Of a stretch of DNA of 64,000 nucleotides, positions 47,827-56,797 are shown one piece after another. The position numbers and the translations under genes are program-made. The notes beneath the pieces were generated by a model. The model was not told the origin of the DNA, searched no databases, and worked only from the letters and a program-made list of their open reading frames with translations. The stretch is taken from NCBI GenBank assembly GCA_023212725.1, contig JALBYF010000059.1, positions 50,998 through 114,997 on the forward strand, written 5' to 3'. Positions within the stretch are counted from its first letter, which is position 1; every line of letters starts with the position of its first letter. Source of the DNA: Tranzscheliella williamsii. Lineage: Eukaryota > Basidiomycota > Ustilaginomycetes > Ustilaginales > Ustilaginaceae.

Positions 47827-50255
47827 ATTTTGTGTGGGGCAACCGGTACAGAGAGTAAGCACAGGTGCGCGACACCAGAGAGAATCGAAAGGCAAGCACG
47901 AGATGAAGTGAAGTTGGTGGGGAAGGGAGACCCTGCGCAAAGAAGGGCAAAGGTAGAAGAGCAAGCGTAGGTGGCGATGAGAAGGGGGATGATATCAGTG
48001 GAGATACCCTGGCCAGGAAAGGGGGCTTCTTGTAGGTTTCCAGGCGCGCAGTAACGGGTGGGACCAGCGCTTGTACAAAGGGCAGACGTGCTACGGTACT
48101 ACAGGTGCAGCGGGGCACGAGACGGGAGGCGGTTGACTTGGGCAGAGGAACCCGGGCGGATCTCCAACGAACTATGGGGTTTCTGTGTACGTATGTATGA
48201 ATATGCAAGGCTAACCCAAACTGTGGGGAAGTGGACCGGAAGGAGACCCGGATGTTGTTGGAGTCGGGCCGCAGCGAGAATCTCTCCGCAAAGATATATC
48301 GTGGTGGGGGGAGAAGGTGGTCGAGGGGAAACAAATGACGAGTATGTATAGCGGGAGGAGGTTGAAAGCAACACCTGCCCTCGCGCTTGTGACTGCACAG
48401 GGCGAGTGAGGATGTGGCGATAGTATGAGCTGAAGTGACCGATCAGGGCATGCACGGCGAAGGAGCGCAACGGGCGGATTCTTTGCGACAGGCAGCAGCG
48501 CGGTCCGGCGGGGCCGTACGCAGACTGACAAAACTAGCGCAGCAAGATGGTCTTCCTTACACGCAAATTGAATACGACAAGACAGACGAGCCAACGTTTC
48601 CCACGAATAGAACCAGGCGGCGGGCTGTTGCTTGATTCCGAGGCTTCTATGATGCAGGCTGTCTCGAATACCACAGTAGCCAAATAGGCACAAGTCAGAG
48701 ACTAACAACCCGTTGAAGTCTAGCCGAGACTAGACTCTTTTCCTACACTACCATTTCTGCCCTAAAAATCTTCCTCCGCGTCGGCAGCACCGAGAAGCGC
48801 TTCATTCTGCAGCCTAGAACCAAGCGCCAAGGGCAGGCCACCGTCTTTCTCATCGAACCGACTGTCAGACCCGGCTTGAGCGTGTAAGAGAAGACAGCAC
48901 ACGCATAGTCTCAAGCCAAGTGGGTTAGTCAGGTTCGAGCTCGAGCTTATTCGGAAGTCAGCAATACAACTGAAAAGCGTATCCGAGTCGACCTTTCTCA
49001 GCCCACATACAAGCGTCAGAGTAGATGCAGGCATCTGGTTGGCTTACGCTCGTATCCATATCCGCATTGGCTGCACCTCTGAGGCGCATAGGTCGACGCC
49101 ACCACCTTGCCAAGCCTTTTGCCCATACTGGGTTCTGTGAACTGTAACCAAGCAACGGGTCAAGAAGAGCTACAGTGTGCCCATAAGGTCGGCTAGCAGA
49201 AATGTACGGTCGGGCGGTGATTTTGCACAACCGACCGACTCACAGTGGGTCCACTTCGGCAGAAGTGCCAATTCACCCCGCGGGGACGCTGCCCTTGAGC
49301 CGGCGTTGCGAGCTCGCATGCCAGTCGGCGATTTCCCCACTTTCTACAAGATCTCCTTCCCATCCGCGCCTGCAGATTGCGGGGCGGGCAACACTACCGC
49401 AAGAACTTCTCTCCCTGCCCTTTTCGTCCTCCCCCGCGTCTTTCGTGTTCTCCTCGCATCGCTAGACCTGCTCTCTCCGCGCAGATACGGTCGTACCTGA
49501 CCATGTGGCCAGTGAAAGCTCGAGCTCGCCTTCAGACTGACCGTGAGATGGTACATATGATTTCAAACACCGCCGCCCGTTGGCATTTCATGCCCTACCA
49601 CGCTCTGCCGTTCATCTCCCCGCGGGGATAGCCGCAACTGAGTACGTGCAGCCAGAGATATCAGATGCTAAGCCCCTGGAGTAGCTTCGATCAGCATGCC
49701 AGCGGCGCGTCTCTTCTTGAATCAGCTGACCTGGAAGTGGGGTATCCATCGCCTGCTCAACCATCCTTCCGATATCTGGATGGAATGGCGATTGCTGTTA
49801 GCTGACACAAGTGGCAAGTTTCATGCCTTCCCCGCGGGGTAACACTAGGTGTTGCGCATGAGGCTCGAAGGCACAGGCATCTCTTAGGCCTTACCACCCC
49901 TTGGAGTACCCCACGCGTCCATCGCGTCCGGCTCCATCTTTCGCCAGAGCATTGGCTTGGCCTAGACGTTGAGAGTGTGGTGTCTGTGATCAGCGCTTCC
50001 GAGTTTCGACCCCAGACAATTTCTGTTAGGCCTCACAAGTTCATCACGGCAAATGATATAGCCAGTACCGCTTTCACTGAAGCTAGGTCTTATTCGAGGG
50101 CGTTTCATAGCTACAATTGGCGCACACCCCTCCTCCGTACATCAGATGCTCCTGTCGATTGGCGTGACACAGACACTGATTCATTATTCATTCCTGCTTT
50201 CTGTGTGAGGACCTGTGCAAGTTACTTTGTTTCCAAAGTATGACTAGCAAGCCAA

Positions 50256-50448
50256 TCACAACATAAAAGCTCAGCTTCTGGTAAGTCAGCCAGATGTCAA
50301 AGCAGCAACACTGGTAAAAACTGCCTAGCAGGAAGACACGCAGATGCTAAGCAGGATCGCAACAGCCGGTCTGGTAGACCAAAATCAAAGCAGTGTTGCT
50401 GCTTTAACCACTGGCTAAATTACCAGGAGTCGCGCTTTTATGTTGTGA
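50256..50448. mobile_element. MITE-like nested inverted repeat, about 193 bp
   Basis: The ends TCACAACATAAAAGC (50256-50270) and GCTTTTATGTTGTGA (50434-50448) are perfect 15-bp inverted repeats. The similarity resumes further in with CTGGTAA / TTACCAG. Inside, AAAGCAGCAACACTG (50299-50313) and CAGTGTTGCTGCTTT (50391-50405) form a second perfect 15-bp pair. No ORF is present. I see no matching target-site duplication. The structure fits a miniature inverted-repeat or foldback element. Confidence 0.65.
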
Positions 50449-50716
50449 AGTGAATAGCTGTCGCGCAAGACCCGCAACAGTTAACGGCGGAAGCCATGTT
50501 AGATCGTAAGCTCGTCTCGAAGAGAGACCGGCGGCTATATCATTTGCCCAACATCACAATCGACAATCCGGTATGCTTTTGCAACAGCATATACTCCACT
50601 CGACCATTGCCACAGCGAACATGATATCACCTCGTCATCCGATGACAAAAAAATTTCAGCATCCCCCGCACCTCGTCTGAGCCAACAGATTCTCGAAGAG
50701 CATCCAATAATATGCA

Positions 50717-50722
50717 TATAAA
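50717..50722 (+). promoter_or_regulatory. TATA box of the HNH gene
   Basis: TATAAA lies 149 bases upstream of the HNH-protein ATG, in an AT-rich context. Confidence 0.4.
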
Positions 50723-50865
50723 CCCCAGCCTCCAACAGCAGCGCCGTACTTGCTTACCACCAGCACGAATGATACTCCTCGAAAGAGTTCTCGACAACTC
50801 TCGTCCGTTACCGTCCATCACTATCTACCCGTGTTATCGTTGATAGACACCTTGGCACTCTGAAG

Positions 50866-52223
50866 ATGTCTACTATCCAGCTACAGCGCCCATCGGTCCC
50901 GACCCCAGCCGTCGTCGAAAGCGACTATACGCAGATTTCCTTCCTCCACCCTGCTTACGATCCGCCCCTTGACCGCCTTCTCACGCTGCCATGTGTTGAT
51001 CCGGCTGATGACGGAGAGCAGGGGAGCGGGCGGCCCAAAGGCCTGCACCACCAGACCGCGCTCCTCGCTTGCCAGATCATCGCCGACAACGCGTTTGAGA
51101 CGGGGCGACTCTACTTCGACCGTCAAGGCACACGGCCAGTTCTCGAGCGCATTCCCGAACATGGTATCCTGCTGCCGGGCAGATACTTCTTCTGCGTAAA
51201 CTCTGACCGTAAGTTCGCTAGCCCCTCGTACCATCCTCACTTCTTCACTTCACAATAAGATGCGTACTGACACGTTACTATATTGCAGCCACATACCCTT
51301 ATCCAGTGGTTCCCAGCTTTCGTGATTGGCGTTTTCCCCACGATAATATTCCCGACTCTTGGTGCCGCCCTGCGCCCACGAATTCAATTCACGCAACGAC
51401 AAGTTGTGTATTGACGGACATGGACTTTGCTCTTGTCAATGCTCACGTTGTGCCAAAGGAAGAAGACGAATGGTTCCGTCTGAACGGTCTAGGGGAATAC
51501 GGTGAAGGTACACGTGACGTGGACGATCGTGCAAACATCATCGGCCTGAGGGCCGACATCCATCGATGCTTCGACAGTCGTATGTTCACTTTTGCACCAA
51601 AACCCAAGTTTGCGGTTGGTCTAGACGATCCGCCTGGCACCATCGAGTCGGCATACGTCCTGCATGTCTTTGGGACCAGGGCGGAGAGGTTCTCCAGCTT
51701 GTACCACAACATGCGACCTGTAAACCTCAGCCATACCAATCGCGAGTTTCTCTTCTCACGTTTCGCCTGGACCGTCTTGATGTTTATTAAGCCATTTCTG
51801 CTTGCCGGCATGTCCCGAAAAGTTGTCAGATGTCACGGCAATCCGGGGGGCGCCAGAAGCTGGAGAACCGAAGAGCTCCAATCGACAGAATTATGGAGCT
51901 TCTATGGTGGAGTGGGATCGCGAAGTGCGAGCCCTCAAAAGCGAAGGCGGCGTGGTGACGAGGCACAGGACAGTATCGACATGGATCCATATGGCGACGG
52001 GGTCTCCAACAGGATGAAGATGGACATGCATGGCAATGACATCTGCGACCTCAGCGACATGGACTCATATGATGACGAGGTCTCCGTCAAGATGGACATG
52101 CACGGCAACGACGTCTTAACCAGTGCCGCTTATGAAGCCGCGTGGTACGAGTACGCCCCTGGGGAAGAAGGCAGAGGCAGGAAGCGTACCCGCCACAGGT
52201 CGCCACCAAGTAACGATCAATAG
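50866..52223 (+). CDS. HNH-endonuclease-domain protein (two exons)
   Basis: Exons 50866-51208 and 51289-52223 flank an 80-nt intron (GTAAGT...TTGCAG) and give 425 residues. The HNH core is CVLTDMDFALVNAHVVPKEE, then WFRLNGLGEYGEG and RANIIGLRADIHRCFDSRMF; the cysteine, the AHxVP histidine and the ADIHRxFD block match the HNH_2-type domain of proteins that are multi-copy in many mushrooms and related fungi. The C-terminus has two imperfect repeats around MDMHGND (about residues 350-395) and a basic KRTRHRSP tail that could be a nuclear signal. Function is unknown; it could be a domesticated or mobile-element-derived nuclease. Confidence 0.75.
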
Positions 52224-53593
52224 GAGATCCCGGAGGTGCCCCCTCTTTCGGAAACGTCCATGTCTTCGGGCACCTCAGGGCTTTCCAGCCACGGCCCTGC
52301 CGGTACCACTCTCCCACATCATCAACTACGACACGAGAAGCGAGACCAAAAGCGAGACGCCTGTGCTTCACAGCGCACAGGGCTTTGTTTGATTCCTTGC
52401 TTTACTGCCGCCCTTCTGTATATCCTCATCGTGTTCGAATAGCGTTGTGGAACGTTTAGGCCAAGCTGAAGGAACGTGAGTTATCAGTCTCCGTGATGAT
52501 GATTGTGATGATAAGGATGATAGTAGAAATCATAGGGCCACAGGCCGATCTTGGCGGTCAGCATGATGGCTCGCAGGATCGGTACTTGAGCTTCTGTTAC
52601 AAAACAGCATACCGCCTCGACATGGTTACTGACAGCGCGCACAGATGGCCGCCTCGCGCATCGTCCTCGTGAAGGAGGCGCGCATCGAGCGCAAGGTGAC
52701 ACCAGCATCGTTGGCCTTCACCTCTTCTTGCCGCCCCTGCCCACCCGCAAGGGGGTGGCCAAAGCGTAAGTGAAGTCTCCCACCCACGCACACACTCCTC
52801 CCCGCCCCACGGCCTCCGCTGACCCCTCGTTACCCTCTCCCACAGCCATTCGTCGCACTTCGCCACAGGCGCCTCCGTAAGCAAAAGCATATATATCTAT
52901 ATCTTTTATTCAAGAGAAACTAGAACTGAAACAGGATCAGGTGTCGACGAGGTCGTCATCCTTTCCCCCTTCGCCGACCATTCCCGCGAAACCGACGGCG
53001 GCCCCTCCGAGAGCATCGCCATCGAGGAGGACAAATAGGCGGCCGCCGGCGCCGCTGTGCCTGCTGCCGGCGGAAGACTAGGCCCCCCATGCAGCCGTCC
53101 ACCGCGTCTCGGATGCACTTAACAACGCTCTGGCACCTTTAGTATCGACCTGCAGGCTTAATCAAGCCTAAGACCACCCGTCGCCACTGAAGCTCACAGC
53201 ACAACTTGACCGCGGCGTTGCGCGATGAGTCACGACCCGTGCAGAGCTTTGCGTCCAGCAAAGCTCCCCCACTGCCGTCGAGCATTGGTAATATGAGCAG
53301 CATGTCATGACAATAGGATGGCGAGTCACCGAATGGACAAAGACGGTCTTTGCCGTGGTTTCTATCCACGTTGAAGTGAAGTTATGGTGAGCGAACACCC
53401 GACATTAGGTAGCTTAACTGTGCTGTTTGCACGTGACTGTGAGGGGCTCGGATGGCGGCCCATGCGATTAGGCATAAACCCCCCATCGTAGCGGTTGACA
53501 GGGCTTTACCTCTCAGTACCTTCAATACCTCTCAGCCCTTTCTTCCTCACCCCGCTTGATCCGCCCCGCCGGCAAGTCCATATTGCTGAGCGC
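52224..53593. other. Gene-poor region with a degenerate gene-like segment
   Basis: Apart from the remnant at 52645-53038, listed separately, I see no coding sequence. A TATATATCTATAT stretch lies near 52890. Confidence 0.4.
52645..53038 (+). pseudogene. Frameshifted, spliced-gene-like remnant of unknown family
   Basis: The segment starts MAASRIVLVKEARIERK, then coding character jumps to another frame: DTSIVGLHLFLPPLPTRKGV, up to 52765. A textbook intron follows (GTAAGT at 52766, CCCACAG ending 52845), then HSSHFATGAS, a second possible intron from 52877, and an exon ending ADHSRETDGGPSESIAIEED with TAG at 53036-53038. A missing base near 52697 would explain the frame change. I do not recognise the family. 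It could also be chance in GC-rich DNA, though the splice sites fit well. Confidence 0.35.
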
Positions 53594-54667
53594 ATGATGC
53601 TGTCTGCGAGGACGTTTGGTGGCCTTCCGACAGCAGCTGCGCCGATAACCGTTAGACTGAGCACGTGCTCCGTTGCCGGAAGCAGTCTTCGCGCGATGAG
53701 CACTACTGTGCGTCCCTCTCCCGTGCCTCTGGTCATCACCCCGAAGCGACTAGCCCCGCTTCTAGACTCGAAGAAGGAAGGCAATGTGCGCATACTCGAT
53801 GCCACCTGGTTTATGCCCAACACGAAGCCTCCTCGCAATGCTCTCGAAGAATTTAAAGCTGGACCAAGGCTGCCAAAGGCTTCCTTCTGGAATGTGGACA
53901 AGGTCGCAACGGTGGGGGAGAGTGTGCGGAACTTGCCGCACATGATGCCGGCCGGCAAGGTGTTTGCCCAGGCTGCTGCAGAGCACGGCATCGACCCCGA
54001 CACCCATGTGGTGGTATACGACACCCACGGCGTCTTCTCTGCCCCGCGGACCGCTTTCACCTTCAAGGCATTCGGACACGCCAAGGTCTCGGTTCTCAAC
54101 GGCGGGCTCCCCGCCTGGATCGATGAGGGTCTTCCGACCGAGGAGGGAGAGCCGACCCAGCACAACCCGAAGTCGTATCCTGATGCGGTGCTTCAAGAGG
54201 GTTGGATCAGGTCGTTCGAGGAGATGGTGGCCAATGCCAAAATGGGTGCTAGGAGCCAGACCGTATTCGATGCTAGGTCCAAGGGACGGTTCGACGGAAC
54301 GGAGCCCGAGCCACGAGCAGGTCTGTCGTCTGGACACATCCCACACAGCCTTTCGCTGCCCTTCCCTACGCTGCTCAAGTCCATCGAAGGCAAGAACGGA
54401 AAGAAGTACACAGTGCTCAAGGACCAAAACGAGCTTTGGAGGAGCTTGAGCGATGCACTAGGCGGGACGGAGGCGCTGGACAAGCTGCGGCAGGCGTCGA
54501 GTGGCGGCGAGCTGGCGGCCACCAACACCTGCGGCTCTGGAATGACGGCTGCCGCCATCTGGCTGGCATTGCAAGAGATTGGCGTGCAGAGCAGCATCTA
54601 TGACGAGAGCTGGATGGGCTGGGCCTCGCGCGAAAGCGAAGGCGTGCCCATCGACCGAAGTGCATGA
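53594..54667 (+). CDS. TUM1: Thiosulfate / 3-mercaptopyruvate sulfurtransferase (tandem rhodanese)
   Basis: From the ATG at 53594 this is 357 residues with two rhodanese domains. The first includes VRILDATWFMPNTKPPRNAL and the typical HVVVYDTHGVFSAPRTAFTF. The second carries DARSKGRFDGTEPEPRAGL, GHIPHSLSLPF and the active-site loop TCGSGMTAAAIWLAL, whose Cys-Gly-Ser-Gly is the mercaptopyruvate sulfurtransferase type. In yeast, Tum1 passes sulfur to tRNA thiolation. The N-terminus (MMLSARTFGGLPTAAAPITV, Arg/Ser-rich) looks mitochondrial; an internal ATG at 53696 (MSTTVRPSPV) would remove it. The ORF is open upstream only to a TTG. Confidence 0.93.
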   Translation: MMLSARTFGGLPTAAAPITVRLSTCSVAGSSLRAMSTTVRPSPVPLVITPKRLAPLLDSKKEGNVRILDATWFMPNTKPPRNALEEFKAGPRLPKASFWNVDKVATVGESVRNLPHMMPAGKVFAQAAAEHGIDPDTHVVVYDTHGVFSAPRTAFTFKAFGHAKVSVLNGGLPAWIDEGLPTEEGEPTQHNPKSYPDAVLQEGWIRSFEEMVANAKMGARSQTVFDARSKGRFDGTEPEPRAGLSSGHIPHSLSLPFPTLLKSIEGKNGKKYTVLKDQNELWRSLSDALGGTEALDKLRQASSGGELAATNTCGSGMTAAAIWLALQEIGVQSSIYDESWMGWASRESEGVPIDRSA

Positions 54668-56797
54668 CACCAAAATGCGAGCGAACTATGGACATCGCAC
54701 TAAGATCGACCTCGCCTATCGATGCCCGCCTTGGCTGTGATGCTGCAGACGCCTCGACGCGGGCATCCTGAAGCCGTCCAACACTGTTTAGCCAGACCGC
54801 ACAACGCTGGATCGGCGCAGCTTTTGTTCTAGAACTGTTAAAGCGGCGCTCAAAACGCGTGCAACGACCGAACATTGGGGTGACACGTGCACGAGACGAA
54901 GGCTCGGCCGGAGCAGGGAATAGCGGACATGCCAGGATGACGCTGACAGCTCCGTACTGAGGAGCCGGAGACTGGCCAAAAGGCCGCACGGTATACGGGT
55001 CCGGAGGAGAGAGTCAACGACGGTCGCGGGCATGGGGGCCGAGTCTGAACACGCTGCCCTTAGCCCGACTGAGCAGCGGCGCGGCTAGTCGGAGTGTATT
55101 GAACAGCGTCCTTCAGTGGAGCCAGCCGTAAACTGCCCACGTTGCCGCTGATGTATGCGTTCGCATGGCGCGGTGAATCTGCATAGGCGACCGTCCCGAA
55201 GCTGGACCGAGGCAGACCCTGCTGTGAGAGGCTTTCTGACCCATCGTGTTGGGTCTGTCAGGGGACATTCACAATTGTGGTTGTGATTACTTTCTGATCT
55301 TTCAAGCAACGCGGCCGCGAGGCAAGCGTTTCTTGTGTGGGACCCATGCAAGATCCCGAAGACAAAGGCCAATCTCAGAGTGAATGGGGAAGCTCAGTTA
55401 ACTACTGAAAATAGACAGCCCTTCTCAACCGGACTCTAGTGAGAATGGTTCAGTCCTGGCAGCCATCACAATCACAGTGGGCACGGTCCTAGTCGGCGAC
55501 ACCCGGCCTAGCTGTTGGTGGTGCATGCGCAAAGCATTGACTTTGACATGGCTTGGCGCAGCGAAGAATGGCTTGGTGAACATTAATGCCATCCGAAACC
55601 CGGCTTGTCCGAAATAGCGGCCAAGCGCTTAAACCCTGTCCAAGCAGAGTCGATGCAGATGAGCGGCCATTTTCGGCCTGGCCGATCCAATCCCGCGCTG
55701 AGGTTTCGACGGTGGTTTTGCCGAAATTCCACAAACTGCGTTGTCGGACTATGCCGCATCGGTCACGTACCGAACAGAGGATTCTTACCGGTCATGTTAA
55801 CGTTGCCGGTCAAGAGCGCCATCCCTCCGGACAGAGACAACGTAGCTGCAGCGGCGGATGGAACGCGACAAGCTTACACTCCCACTTACGCAGGCGCTGA
55901 CTTGGTCAAGTCCGTCTGCATGCCCACCTCGGCATTTCCAGTTTGCGGTTCCGCCAGCCAATCGGCCGTACCGAGGCGCGCCGCTATTCTTATTGCTCAC
56001 ATCGACCTTTCCGGCGAGGCCGAGCGAGTCCCGTCCGATTCACTTTCCGCCTTGCAAAGCGTCGCTTTTCTGTTATTGTGAATACGACGGGGTTGTAGAG
56101 CTGCAACCGCATCCTCACGCCAATCTATCATTTCCCCCACATCAGTGCCTCTGCCACTGCCACTGCCACTGCTACGCGCCACGGCTACACTATTTTCGTA
56201 GCACTTTTCGGTGCTGCGTCGGTGCAGCTCGCATTCGGTTTGGCAGCGCCCACCGCTGTACAACAGATCTCCGATAGTGCGTTTGGCATGGCCTTTACCG
56301 CAAGATTATCTGCCCGCTAGAAGCGCTCAAAATTGCATTGCCGTTGCAAACACGCCGCCACGCTGTCATGCTGTCTTGCCGGCGCCGGTCTGACTTCGGT
56401 GTTCGGCATAGGCGGCCGCAATCAGGGTCTGTCCGCTCCCCCCCCCGTTCTTCGCTTGACCTTGGCCCTCGCTCGGCCTTCGGCAGCATGACCACGATCG
56501 ACTCCATCTACGATCTTGATATCCTCGCCCACAGCCGGCTCACCTCGGCAGCGCCTCGACATTGCCTTTTTGTCCTGCTGGCGTCCGTCCTCTCCCTCAC
56601 TACCGCTCTATTCTGCTAGCGATTGAGCATATGTCGCTTCCACATCCACTTCATTGTGCCTTTGACTTTGTTACGGCCACTTCATTTGCGGCCGGCCACT
56701 GAGCACGACCAACTGGCTGCATGCTCTTGCCGTTTCTGCCGCTTTCTCCAGTTCAGCTACCGTGCGACTGGCTCCCTCCTTCACACACGCCCACAGC
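54668..56797. other. Long intergenic region
   Basis: These 2.1 kb have no supported gene. A short CCACTG hexamer array lies near 56150-56172 and a run of ten Cs near 56440. The right end is C/T-rich and probably the leader of the next gene. Confidence 0.4.

Larger units (their letters stand above)
47827..50865. other. Gene-poor region with a MITE-like element
   Basis: These 3.0 kb have no supported gene. Base composition becomes more AT-rich towards the right. The nested inverted repeat at 50256-50448 and a TATA box at 50717 are the only structured features noted. Confidence 0.45.
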
